Source: G020354025 sp964621455 (GTDB taxonomy: Bacteria; Fidelibacterota; Marinisomatia; SCGC-AAA003-L08; TS1B11). From it: 11,858 nt of DNA. Made by a program: the position numbers and the translations under genes. This document shows positions 1 through 7,005 of the stretch, in pieces. Where the stretch lies: contig CAZULW010000072.1 in assembly GCA_964621455.1 (NCBI GenBank), forward strand, positions 1 through 11,858. Direction: 5' to 3'. Each line of letters begins with the position of its first letter. Position 1 is the first letter of the stretch. A model generated the notes under the pieces. The model made no database searches. It worked only from the letters and a program-made list of their open reading frames with translations, and was not told the DNA's origin.

Positions 1-473
1 AGAAAACTAACCACCGATGCCAGGGCGGCATACGGCACAATGGCGGGGCCGAACAGCTCCACCGCCATAATGCTGGCTGAGATGGGGGTATTGGTGGCGC
101 CGGCCAGCAGAGCCACCATACCGATGGCGGCAAAAAAGGACCCGTCCTGATTGAACAGGCTGGCCCATAGGTGTCCGCCAGTGGCGCCAACGTAAAAGAC
201 CGGACTCAGGGTACCGCCGCTGCCGCCGAAGTTGAGCGTGATGCTGGTAAAGATCATTTTAGCAAAGGGGGCAAAGAAGGGGACCTCCGCACCCCGTATT
301 AGGTTATTAGTCTGCTCAAGTCCGAGGCCAAGATACTCCCGGCCCAGCAGGAGGGCCCGGAGCACTAAGCTGGTGCCGCCCACCATCGCAGCCCGAATGG
401 GAGACAGCTTAATCTTCACAGTAGTCCCGCGGGCTCTCTTCAAAACGGGTATGTGTACGGAAACTGAACTGTT
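1..473 (-). pseudogene. C-terminal half of a ClC chloride channel/transporter, partial and 5'-truncated
   Basis: My reading of the minus strand from 473 down to 1 gives an open frame that contains the ClC second-half pore signature GGSGGTLSPVFYVGATGG, then FFAAIGMVALLAGATNTP and SIMAVELFG. These align with helices N to Q of ClC proteins. The frame corresponds to roughly residues 270-425 of the intact ClC protein encoded at 480-2522, that is the second structural repeat (helices J onward). The first repeat with the gating glutamate is absent, because an in-frame TAG lies at 474-476, directly behind the stop of the full-length gene. Possible starts are GTG at 419 or ATG at 386, and neither has a convincing ribosome-binding site. 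The residues differ clearly from the neighbouring ClC, so this is a diverged paralogue fragment rather than a recent copy. The 3' end lies outside the window. It is most likely a decayed gene; translation as a half-protein cannot be excluded. Confidence 0.75.
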
Positions 474-479
474 CTACGG

Positions 480-2522
480 CTAGTGACCTTTCAGGTAGTG
501 ATATAACGTCTGGACATTACCCTTTCGAGTGTAAGCGGTTAGATGGTCTCCGGCCTGCAGGGTGGTATCGCCATGGGGAATGATAATCTGGCTTTCGCGA
601 TTAATGGACACTATGATACTATCCTCGGGAAGGTCTGGTGCGATATCAGCTATCGTCCTGCCAACCGCTTTATCTCTTTCAGTAAGTTGAATTTCGACGA
701 ATTCGGCACTTTCTGACGCCCGGAGCTCCGCGCGCTTGACACGATGAATTAGCTCTGATCTTCGCATCATGGCTACATTATAAGCTCGAATGACATCCTC
801 ATGTCTTATCAAACCAATTAGCTGTCTCGGGTCTAATGGAGATACAATCGGCAGCCACCTCCACTCGGAGGGTCCCATTTTGAGCAAAATGTCTCCTATT
901 GTATCGTCCGGGTGCGCTAGAACCAGCTTGTTAAAGGGAGTACCTATTTCGGATACCTTTGCTCTCCGCGGTATGTTTTGCTGAACCGCTATTTCCAGAT
1001 CATTTATAGTCACCATCCCCCATAATTTACCTGTACTATCGAGAACGGGGAATCCGTTGCGGCGTATCCGGCTAAAAGTTTCAGAAAGTTCAACGATTGT
1101 CATATCGTGACTTACGGTATCGAACTCTGAGGTCATTACATCGCTCACAAACACGCCCTGTAATATATCAACGTCCCGCCCAGCTTTGAGATGTATCCCC
1201 CGACGGGAGAGTTTCAGGGTATATATGGATTCTCCTTTTAATAATATCCTTGAAAGTAAGGTAGCTACTCCTACGGTTAGCATAAGCGGCAGGATGATCC
1301 GATAGTCCCCGGTCAGTTCGAAGACGATAATAACTGCTGTCATCGGTGCATGGGCAACTGCTGAGAATACGGCGGCCATGCCTACCAGGGCATAAGCACC
1401 GGGTGGGGCTGGGATTAAAGGAAAGATCGCATTAACCACCAACCCAAAGGCTGCCCCAAGCATCGCGCCCATAAATAAGGAAGGAGCAAAGATACCCCCT
1501 GAGCCACCAGATCCCAATGTCAAAGAAGTGGCAGCGAGCTTCAGGAAAAGGAGCACGATAACCACTCCCAGGACGATCTCGTTCTGGAGGGTACTCTCGA
1601 TAACCTCGTACCCGACGTTAAAAACTTGCGGCAAACGATCCCAGGAAACCGGTGAAAAAATCGGATATGCCAGCGCTAAAATCCCTAATAACGCACCGCC
1701 CAGAGCAGGTTGAAGCCACTCGGGTACTTCCTTCCTTTTTTCGAAAAGATCCTCAGACCAATAGAGGATATGGACAAACCCAAAGCCGATGACAGCCGCC
1801 AGTACGCCTAATACTGGATAGAAGGCAAACTCCCAGACACTATTGAGATTATATTCCATGGGTAACAGGAAAGCCGGGGCAGAGCCAAATATGGCCTGGC
1901 CGATTACACTTGCTGAGACAGCAGAGATGATAATAGTGCTGAAATGGGCGCCACTGAACTCGCCTAAAATTATTTCTATTGCGAAAACTACACCCGCGAT
2001 GGGCGCGTTGAATGTTGCGGCGATCCCACCGGCTGCTCCACAGGCGACCAAATTGCGGATGCGATTATCTGACAGGTGGAAAGCTTGTCCAATTGTAGAT
2101 CCGATGGCCGAACCAATCTGTACAATAGGACCCTCGCGTCCTACTGAACCCCCGCTCCCAATACACAAGGACGATGCCAGGGACTTAATAACCGCTACGA
2201 TTGGCCTTATTCTGCCTCCCTTAAGCGCAACAGCCTCCATAACTTCGGGCACACCATGCCCTTTTGCCTCTCGAGCGAAATTAAATACCAATAGCCCGAC
2301 CAGGACTCCACCGACGGCTGGAATCAGAAGTACATATGCCTTTCCCATCCATGGCATAACTAGTGGGAACCAATCGTACCCAATCCACTCGACACCTCGA
2401 ATAAGGTAACGGAAGATGACTGCTCCTGTGCCTGCTCCAACTCCTACCAGGATGGAAGCAAGGACCAGCACAACTTCCTCTGAGGCCTGTAGCCGCTTAA
2501 TCAGACGATTAATCAGGTCCAT
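480..2522 (-). CDS. ClC-family chloride channel/transporter with CBS pair and TrkA-C domain
   Basis: This 680-residue integral membrane protein should move chloride (or a similar anion) across the inner membrane. Residues 1 to about 430 are the ClC core: the first-repeat motif GSGGSVGREGP (122-132) carries the gating glutamate E130, FNAPIAGVVFAIE (171-183) is the next signature, and GSGGSGGIFAP (337-347) is the second-repeat pore motif. The position equivalent to the E. coli ClC serine 107 (GSGIP) is histidine here (GHGVP, 88-92). The internal proton-glutamate position (E203 in E. coli) reads Ile184, so canonical 2:1 chloride/proton exchange is doubtful. Two CBS domains follow (about 457-513 and 522-585), then a TrkA-C/RCK-C domain (about 603-678); these usually bind nucleotides and other ligands and gate transport. 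The ATG start has no strong Shine-Dalgarno sequence. The upstream region has twin TATAAT-like boxes on this strand. A truncated ClC paralogue follows immediately in the same frame. Confidence 0.95.
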   Translation of the reverse strand: MDLINRLIKRLQASEEVVLVLASILVGVGAGTGAVIFRYLIRGVEWIGYDWFPLVMPWMGKAYVLLIPAVGGVLVGLLVFNFAREAKGHGVPEVMEAVALKGGRIRPIVAVIKSLASSLCIGSGGSVGREGPIVQIGSAIGSTIGQAFHLSDNRIRNLVACGAAGGIAATFNAPIAGVVFAIEIILGEFSGAHFSTIIISAVSASVIGQAIFGSAPAFLLPMEYNLNSVWEFAFYPVLGVLAAVIGFGFVHILYWSEDLFEKRKEVPEWLQPALGGALLGILALAYPIFSPVSWDRLPQVFNVGYEVIESTLQNEIVLGVVIVLLFLKLAATSLTLGSGGSGGIFAPSLFMGAMLGAAFGLVVNAIFPLIPAPPGAYALVGMAAVFSAVAHAPMTAVIIVFELTGDYRIILPLMLTVGVATLLSRILLKGESIYTLKLSRRGIHLKAGRDVDILQGVFVSDVMTSEFDTVSHDMTIVELSETFSRIRRNGFPVLDSTGKLWGMVTINDLEIAVQQNIPRRAKVSEIGTPFNKLVLAHPDDTIGDILLKMGPSEWRWLPIVSPLDPRQLIGLIRHEDVIRAYNVAMMRRSELIHRVKRAELRASESAEFVEIQLTERDKAVGRTIADIAPDLPEDSIIVSINRESQIIIPHGDTTLQAGDHLTAYTRKGNVQTLYHYLKGH

Positions 2523-2548
2523 AAAAGATACAGTCTTTCGGCATTAAG

Positions 2549-2574
2549 CATTATTATATGACATTATTATATGA
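2549..2574 (-). promoter_or_regulatory. Tandem 13-bp repeat with twin TATAAT boxes upstream of the ClC gene
   Basis: Two perfect adjacent 13-bp copies of CATTATTATATGA (2549-2561 and 2562-2574) lie 27-52 bases before the ClC start codon. Read on the minus strand each contains TATAAT, a consensus sigma-70 -10 hexamer. The surrounding 2540-2600 is strongly AT-rich compared with the rest of the window. No good -35 box is obvious. The duplication could give two start points or simply be slipped-strand expansion. Promoter function is inferred. Confidence 0.4.
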
Positions 2575-2721
2575 TTAGTTTTTAATATAATATTTATTGC
2601 TACGACGGTATGCAACCCACCCAATAATCTGGATAAATTTCCGGCAAAGTTAACATTTTCCGTCGGGGGTTCTAGCTGCTGATTTAAAACCCCAACGGGC
2701 TAAAATGTCTCAGGGAGTGCT

Positions 2722-2778
2722 GCGCTTCAGTTAACCGATGGCCTTAGTGATTCGGATCTCGCAAGGGCAGGGCCAAAG
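2722..2778 (-). pseudogene. Degenerate remnant of an sdhB 3' end (copy 1)
   Basis: The stretch 2722-2771 matches 3468-3517 inside the intact sdhB gene at 39 of 50 positions by hand alignment. Read on the minus strand in the sdhB frame it gives CPCEIRITKAIG, a stop codon, then LKR, against CPREIQVTKAIGDLKR in the real protein. The aspartate codon has become TAA. Amino-acid similarity upstream of the CPxEI motif fades quickly, so only the last 20 or so codons survive. Confidence 0.7.
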
Positions 2779-2812
2779 GTGACCGTAATGAGATTATCGA
2801 AGTGTGACGACT

Positions 2813-2875
2813 TACCGGTGCAGCACCGTAGTATACCGCTTCAGGTCGCCGATGGGTTGGGTGATTCGAATTCCC
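2813..2875 (-). pseudogene. Degenerate remnant of an sdhB 3' end (copy 2)
   Basis: Minus-strand translation in the sdhB frame gives RITQPIGDLKRY, then TTVLHR and a TAA stop. This parallels QVTKAIGDLKRYIVMHR-stop of the intact SdhB. Over the core (from about 2837) 32 of 42 bases match the corresponding sdhB bases by hand alignment, and the C-terminal HR-stop is preserved. Similarity stops upstream of the equivalent of residue 213. It lies about 90 bp from copy 1 and in the same orientation, immediately downstream of the orphan hicB-like gene. Confidence 0.7.
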
Positions 2876-2902
2876 CGGTATGATCGAACCGGCACGGACA
2901 TC

Positions 2903-3151
2903 TCAAGCCTCTTGTTCGGCCAATTGCTCATTCTGAATGATAATTTTGGGGTTGGGATTTGGGGGAGGCAGGGGCAGGCCTTTTTCCTTCATTAGATTAA
3001 TATGATCGATCATGCCCCACTTCGCCTTATATATGCAGTCCTCAATAGAATGCCCAATACCTGTAAAGCCCTCTAAATCCGGCGAGTAGAATCCAAAATA
3101 GTCCGGCTCCTCGGTAGCTTCAATTACCAAGGAATACTCCAGAGAAATCAA
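2903..3151 (-). CDS. HicB-like antitoxin, orphan
   Basis: This predicted 82-residue protein has the HicB/UPF0150 fold signature: a YSLVIE strand (6-11), the YFGFYSPDLEGFTGIGHSIEDC segment (roughly 18-39) matching the family pattern YxAxxPDLPGCxxxGxTxEEA, and a KEKGLPLPPP tail (55-64). HicB proteins neutralise HicA mRNA interferases and often autoregulate. The start is TTG at 3151, chosen because a textbook AGGAGG sits six bases upstream. No hicA gene (about 60 residues with a G-S-H-H motif) is visible on either side, and the C-terminal DNA-binding domain of longer HicB proteins is missing. It may therefore be a solitary HicB-like regulator or the survivor of a decayed pair. The sdhB remnants lie directly downstream. 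Confidence 0.7.
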   Translation of the reverse strand: MISLEYSLVIEATEEPDYFGFYSPDLEGFTGIGHSIEDCIYKAKWGMIDHINLMKEKGLPLPPPNPNPKIIIQNEQLAEQEA

Positions 3152-3222
3152 TTATTTCCTCCTTCTCGGGACTTTATTCCGGCTGCCTTAAGGATGGCAT
3201 GACAGATCTGACAAGCAGAGAA

Positions 3223-3238
3223 AACCCCTGATGGGGTT
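3223..3238 (-). terminator. Likely intrinsic terminator after the sdh operon
   Basis: On the minus strand a 6-bp stem AACCCC/GGGGTT with a 4-base loop runs straight into TTTTCT. It lies about 210 bases beyond the sdhB stop and about 70 bases before the hicB-like start, in the right orientation to end the sdhCDAB transcript. The stem is short, so strength is uncertain. Confidence 0.5.
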
Positions 3239-3300
3239 CATAATTTTATTCTGCCTCCTCAATCCTACGGTTACTCCGCAGGAGTCCCTCCAGGAAAACC

Positions 3301-3352
3301 GTGGGCTAAGCTGAATCAATACAATCGAGTAGCCCACAACTTCAGTTGTGGG
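3301..3352. repeat. Two overlapping, mutually exclusive inverted repeats
   Basis: GTGGGCTA at 3301-3308 can pair with TAGCCCAC at 3330-3337. The same CCCAC bases instead start a perfect 9-bp stem CCCACAACT (3333-3341) with AGTTGTGGG (3344-3352). The two folds cannot coexist. They lie downstream of sdhB, with a smaller AGGGG/CCCCT stem at 3425-3437. Possible roles are a transcript-end structure, attenuation, or a leftover from an IS200/IS605-like hairpin end; none is proven. Confidence 0.45.
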
Positions 3353-3446
3353 ACCTCAGGTCTCCTGCCAAAATTATCGTTGACTTATAGCTGTAAGCCA
3401 CAACGAGCAAAGCGAACCCTTGATAGGGGTTTCCCCTAAAGTTACC

Positions 3447-4145
3447 CTACCGATGCATCACTATATAGCGCTTCAAGTCGCCGATGGCCTTGGTGACCTG
3501 AATCTCGCGGGGGCAGGCGTCGGTGCAGTTGTAGATGGAGTGGCAGCGCCACAGGCCGTCCTTGTCGTCCAGTACACCCAGGCGCTCCTCGTTGCCGCCA
3601 TCGCGGGTATCGAAGATGAAGCGGTGGGCCTTGACAAAAGCGGCGGGCCCCACAAACTCTCTGTTGAACCAGCGGAAGGAGGGACAGCTGGTGGTGCAGG
3701 AGCCGCACATGATGCACTTGGTGGTATCATCGAAGATGTCCCGGTCTTTCACGGACTGGTAGTATTCTGTGGCCGGGGCGGGCTCAGCGGGAATGAAATA
3801 GGGCTTGACCTTCTCCAGCCCGGCGAAGAAAGGATCCATGTCGACGATCAGGTCCCTGAGCACCCTTAGCCCCCTGATGGGTTTGATGTGGATGCGTTTG
3901 CTCTTCAGGTCCTGGATAAGGACCTGGCAGGCCAGGCGGTTGAGGCCGTTGATCTCCATAGCGCAGGAGCCGCACACTCCATGGGCGCACGACTTGCGGA
4001 AGGCGATGGTGCCGTCCTCCTCGTCCTTGATAGCCATCATTACGTCGAGGACCCGGTCCTTGGGGTCCACTTCTCTCACAAAGGTATCGAAGCGGGACTT
4101 GTCCGTATCCGGGTCGTAACGGAAAACTTCAACGGTTACCTGCAT
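3447..4145 (-). CDS. sdhB: Succinate dehydrogenase iron-sulfur subunit SdhB
   Basis: SdhB carries electrons from the FAD of SdhA to the quinone site of respiratory complex II. The 232-residue length is normal. The N-terminal plant-type ferredoxin domain has the [2Fe-2S] ligands C53, C58, C61 and C73 (SCAHGVCGSCAM and LAC). The C-terminal bacterial-ferredoxin domain has CIMCGSCTTSCPS (144-156) and CHSIYNCTDACP (201-212), giving C144, C147, C150 and C211 for [4Fe-4S], and C154, C201 and C207 for [3Fe-4S], by analogy with E. coli. The ATG follows the sdhA TAA stop after a single base, so translation is probably coupled. It is the last gene of the operon. Its final codons are echoed twice as remnants at 2722-2778 and 2813-2875. 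Confidence 0.97.
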   Translation of the reverse strand: MQVTVEVFRYDPDTDKSRFDTFVREVDPKDRVLDVMMAIKDEEDGTIAFRKSCAHGVCGSCAMEINGLNRLACQVLIQDLKSKRIHIKPIRGLRVLRDLIVDMDPFFAGLEKVKPYFIPAEPAPATEYYQSVKDRDIFDDTTKCIMCGSCTTSCPSFRWFNREFVGPAAFVKAHRFIFDTRDGGNEERLGVLDDKDGLWRCHSIYNCTDACPREIQVTKAIGDLKRYIVMHR

Positions 4146-4146
4146 C

Positions 4147-5916
4147 TTAATATACCCTCGGCTTCGGTTGGAATTTGGTAATGGTCACCGGCTTGAAATC
4201 GAACTTGACCTTGCCATCCTTCACGTAGTGGATGAAGGTATGCTTGAGCCAGTTGTCATCGTCCCGCTCGGGGAAGTCTTCCCGGGAATGGGCTCCCCGG
4301 CTCTCGGTGCGGAGCAGGGCACTCTCGGTGATGGTCCAGGCCGAGTCCAGGAGGAATCCCAGCTCGATGGCCTCCACCAGCTCGGTATTGAAGCAGGCGC
4401 TCTTGTCGGTGACGCCAACCTCCTTGTAACGCTGGCGTAGCTCCAGGATAGTATCCCGGGCCTTTGTGAGGCTCTCCTTCGTGCGATAAACGCCGCACTC
4501 AACCATCATCACCGTCTGCATGGCGGTGCGGAGCTCCATCACCTTCTCCTTGCCCCCGCCGTTTTGCAGGCGGTCGATCTCGCCGCAGAGGAAAGCGTCC
4601 GGTTCCCCGGTTATGTTGCCGAACTCCGCGTCCTGGAGGTAGCGGGCCATGTCCTTGCCGGCCCGGCGGCCAAAGACCAGGATATCCACCAGGGAGTTGG
4701 TCCCCAGGCGGTTGGCGCCATGCACCGACACACAGGCCACCTCGCCAGCGGCATACAGCCCCGGAACCGGCCTGTTTTTAGCATCCCATAACACCCGGCC
4801 TTCGATGTCGGTGGGGATACCGCCCATTGGGTAGTGGGTGGTGGGCTGCACCGGGATAGGCTCCTTGATGGGCTCGACAGCCAGGTAGGTGCGGGCGAAA
4901 TGGGAGATGTCGGGCAGCTGTCTATTGATAGTATCGGCGCCCAGGTGCACCAGGTCCAGGTAGAGGTAGTCGGAGCCGGGATCGCCGGTGCCGGCAATGC
5001 CCCGCCCCTCCTTGATCTCGTTGTACATGGTGCGGGAGACCACGTCCCGCGGGGCCAGGTCTTTGACCGTGGGTGCCACGGCGGCCATAAAGCCGTCCTT
5101 GCCCGTACCGATGTTGACCATATCCTCCCGGTTGCGCAGGATGCCGCCCTCACCGCGAGCCGCCTCGGATACGAGGATGCCCAGCTTCCGCATGCCGGTG
5201 GGATGGAACTGCACAAACTCCATGTCCTCCATGGGAATGCCCCGGCGGAAACAGATGGCCATGCCATCTCCGGTGTACGTATGGGCATTGGAGGTGATTG
5301 AATATACCCGTCCGAGGCCACCAGTCCCGAGGAAAGTAGTCTTGGATTGGAAGACGTGAACCTCGCCGGTGGCCAGATCGTAAGCGATCACACCCTGGCA
5401 GGTCTCACCATCGATAATCAGGTCCAGGACGTAAAACTCATTGAAAAAGCGTACCTGGTTTTTCACGCACTGCTCATAGAGTGTATGCAGGATCATATGG
5501 CCGGTGCGATCAGCGGCATAGCAGGCCCTTTTGACCGGAGCTTCACCAAAGTTCCTTGTGTGGCCACCGAACGGCCGCTGGGCGATCTTACCGTCAGGCG
5601 TCCGGCTGAAAGGCAGGCCGAAGTGCTCCAGCTCCAGGACGGCCTCAACAGCCTCATCGCACATGATCTCGATGGCGTCCTGGTCCCCCAGGTAGTCGGA
5701 GCCTTTAACCGTATCGAAGAAGTGCCATTCGGGGCTGTCCGGTTCCTCGTTGCCAAGGGCAGCACCCATACCGCCCTGGGCCGCCCCGGTATGGCTCCGC
5801 ACCGGGTAGAGCTTGGACAGCACCGCCACGTTGAAATTATGCTGACTGAGTTCCAGGGCGCACCGCAGGCCAGCGCCGCCGGCGCCCACAACGATTGCAT
5901 CGAACTTGTGTACCAT
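4147..5916 (-). CDS. sdhA: Succinate dehydrogenase flavoprotein subunit SdhA
   Basis: SdhA oxidises succinate to fumarate in the TCA cycle, on the cytoplasmic face of complex II. The 589 residues are full length. The Rossmann FAD motif GAGGAGLRCAL is at 11-21. SHTGAAQGG (41-49) holds H42, the residue expected to bind FAD covalently. The substrate site is complete by family alignment: H238 in HPTGM, the proton-relay arginine R290 in APRDVVSR, H361 in HYPMGG and R403 in GANRLGTNS. The helical and C-terminal domains follow to residue 589. The ATG at 5916 has an AGGGGG sequence about six bases upstream and lies nine bases after the sdhD stop. A fumarate reductase running in reverse is possible, but covalent-FAD and operon features fit SdhA. 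Confidence 0.97.
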   Translation of the reverse strand: MVHKFDAIVVGAGGAGLRCALELSQHNFNVAVLSKLYPVRSHTGAAQGGMGAALGNEEPDSPEWHFFDTVKGSDYLGDQDAIEIMCDEAVEAVLELEHFGLPFSRTPDGKIAQRPFGGHTRNFGEAPVKRACYAADRTGHMILHTLYEQCVKNQVRFFNEFYVLDLIIDGETCQGVIAYDLATGEVHVFQSKTTFLGTGGLGRVYSITSNAHTYTGDGMAICFRRGIPMEDMEFVQFHPTGMRKLGILVSEAARGEGGILRNREDMVNIGTGKDGFMAAVAPTVKDLAPRDVVSRTMYNEIKEGRGIAGTGDPGSDYLYLDLVHLGADTINRQLPDISHFARTYLAVEPIKEPIPVQPTTHYPMGGIPTDIEGRVLWDAKNRPVPGLYAAGEVACVSVHGANRLGTNSLVDILVFGRRAGKDMARYLQDAEFGNITGEPDAFLCGEIDRLQNGGGKEKVMELRTAMQTVMMVECGVYRTKESLTKARDTILELRQRYKEVGVTDKSACFNTELVEAIELGFLLDSAWTITESALLRTESRGAHSREDFPERDDDNWLKHTFIHYVKDGKVKFDFKPVTITKFQPKPRVY

Positions 5917-5925
5917 GGCCGCCCC

Positions 5926-6342
5926 CTATACCGGCTTGGGAGTGAAACTGATTACCGCCACCACACCAATCACCCAAAGGACGAAGCCGACCAGGTAGGT
6001 GATCCAGTTGGCGATGGCCCGCCAGCCGTCGTGGGTGACCCAGTCATCGATTATGGCCTTGATGCCGTAAAACCCATGATAGGTGCCCACGGATATCAGC
6101 GTGACATCAAACACCTTCCACAAAGGATTGGCAAACACCTTGGCCAGGGAGTAGTACTTCACCAGGTTGGGATCGGCTTTGATCTTCGCCAAGTCAGCGG
6201 CGCCAAAGCCTAAAATGTCATAGCCCCAATCAGCCGGCCCTATCAGGTAATGGTATAGGAAAACATGCGTACCCAAAAGTAAAAAGATTAGTACGGCAGT
6301 GACGCGCTGGAACAACCAGGCCTGAGAACCGCGACTACTCAT
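5926..6342 (-). CDS. sdhD: Succinate dehydrogenase membrane anchor SdhD
   Basis: This small membrane protein anchors complex II and helps form the heme b and quinone sites. I prefer the ATG at 6342 (138 residues). It overlaps the sdhC stop as ATGA and has GGAGG eight bases upstream; an upstream TTG at 6366 would add eight residues but has no such support. Three transmembrane helices are visible at about 14-33, 77-98 and 111-133. H26 in helix 1 and H89 in helix 2 (YHGFYGIK) are candidate heme ligands. The family is recognised from the QRVTAV segment near the N-terminus, the HGxxGxK motif and the position between sdhC and sdhA. The assignment as D rather than C rests on operon order. Confidence 0.88.
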   Translation of the reverse strand: MSSRGSQAWLFQRVTAVLIFLLLGTHVFLYHYLIGPADWGYDILGFGAADLAKIKADPNLVKYYSLAKVFANPLWKVFDVTLISVGTYHGFYGIKAIIDDWVTHDGWRAIANWITYLVGFVLWVIGVVAVISFTPKPV

Positions 6343-6686
6343 CCTTCCGCCCTCCACATGATCCAACCACCGATGACAAATAGCGCCCCCGCCAGGACGT
6401 AGGTGAGATAAACGAGCAGCTTGTGTCTTTTCATAGCCCAGGCGGTGAACTCTCCCAGGATCAGCCGGACGCCGTTCAGCCCGTGGAATAGAATGGCCCC
6501 CAGGAGCAGGACTTCACCGGCCCGGAACAGGGTGGTCTTGTAGGTCTCGATGACGGCGTTAAAGGCCTCGGGCCCCTTGGCCATCTTGGCCATGCTCCAG
6601 ATATGTATGATCAGATACGCGACGACGGCTACCCCTGTAACCTTGTGCAGGAGCCAGGAGAGCATCCCTTCCTTGATCTTATACAT
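6339..6686 (-). CDS. sdhC: Succinate dehydrogenase cytochrome b subunit SdhC
   Basis: SdhC is the first gene of the operon and the main cytochrome b anchor of complex II. The 115 residues form three transmembrane helices at about 12-31, 57-78 and 89-110. The Sdh_cyt signature SWLLHKVTG (10-18) corresponds to the S-x-x-H-R-x-T/S-G quinone-site motif of E. coli SdhC. FHGLNGVR (67-74) carries the expected heme b ligand H68 followed by G-x-R. H28 in helix 1 is a further histidine in the membrane. The ATG at 6686 has an AGGAGT Shine-Dalgarno sequence about six bases upstream. The stop overlaps the sdhD start by four bases, so the pair is translationally coupled. Confidence 0.93.
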   Translation of the reverse strand: MYKIKEGMLSWLLHKVTGVAVVAYLIIHIWSMAKMAKGPEAFNAVIETYKTTLFRAGEVLLLGAILFHGLNGVRLILGEFTAWAMKRHKLLVYLTYVLAGALFVIGGWIMWRAEG

Positions 6687-6848
6687 CTATCACTCCTGTA
6701 AATCTGAGTACTGGAAAAGCGTCGTGTTCATAAGTGGGCAAAGCAGGCATATTCGTAGGTATGAGGTGCCTATAATTTCGGACAGGTGGGTCGGAATAAC
6801 AAGCGCCGGGTAGGGCGGATTCAGGATAAACGCTGCCGAAGGGCCGGC

Positions 6849-6883
6849 CCTGAGCCCTTCCTCCCGAATAATCGGGACTCAGG
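6849..6883. repeat. Composite hairpin with flanking CAGGATAAAC direct repeats
   Basis: An inner stem TCCCGA/TCGGGA (6862-6867 and 6872-6877, 4-base loop) is extended by CCTGAG/CTCAGG (6849-6854 and 6878-6883), with an unpaired CCCTTCC on one side. CAGGATAAAC occurs both upstream (near 6822) and at the right edge (6881-6890). The pattern resembles dispersed intergenic repeats of environmental bacterial genomes. Confidence 0.55.
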
Positions 6884-6927
6884 ATAAACTCCGGCGACGG
6901 GCCAAAGGGCGGCTTATTCAGGGATAA

Positions 6928-7005
6928 GTGACAGGGCATAGACATGGTTTACAGTGACAGGGAATAGACATGGTTTACAGTGACACAAGGTAGACATGGT
7001 TTACC
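6928..7005. repeat. Three tandem 26-bp direct repeats
   Basis: Units run 6928-6953, 6954-6979 and 6980-7005 without spacers. Units 1 and 2 match at 25 of 26 positions, and unit 3 matches unit 2 at 20 of 26. The invariant part is TAGACATGGTTTAC, plus GTGACA at the start of each unit. On the minus strand the core reads GTAAACCATGTCTA. From memory, similar repeated cores occur at the ends of some IS481-type insertion sequences, but no transposase is present. Alternatively they are iterated operator sites in the sdhC/cyclase divergent region. Confidence 0.85.

Larger units (their letters stand above)
2523..2902. other. Intergenic region with promoter-like repeat and two sdhB 3'-end remnants
   Basis: No intact gene is visible in this 380-bp stretch. 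It holds the AT-rich tandem repeat near 2549-2574 and two degenerate copies of the sdhB 3' end (2722-2778 and 2813-2875). The rest, about 2580-2715, shows no coding pattern or structure that I recognise. Confidence 0.6.

Noticed and set aside
474..482. Amber readthrough or recoding from the full ClC into the half-ClC
   Set aside because: Two closely spaced TAG codons and the presence of a finished TrkA-C domain make a fused product implausible, and no recoding structure is seen. TAG is also used as an ordinary stop by sdhB and sdhD.
4834..6213. Long plus-strand open frames opposite sdhA and sdhD (155 and 288 codons)
   Set aside because: They mirror the strongly conserved sdhA and sdhD coding frames. 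Their translations have no recognisable domain, so they are antisense shadows.
6679..6945. Open frame on the minus strand upstream of sdhC (88 codons)
   Set aside because: It overlaps the repeat and hairpin sequences, has low-complexity proline/serine-rich content typical of translated intergenic repeats, and has no family-like motif or fitting ribosome-binding site.
6928..7005. Possible CRISPR array
   Set aside because: The three 26-bp units are contiguous with no spacers, and no cas gene is in the window.
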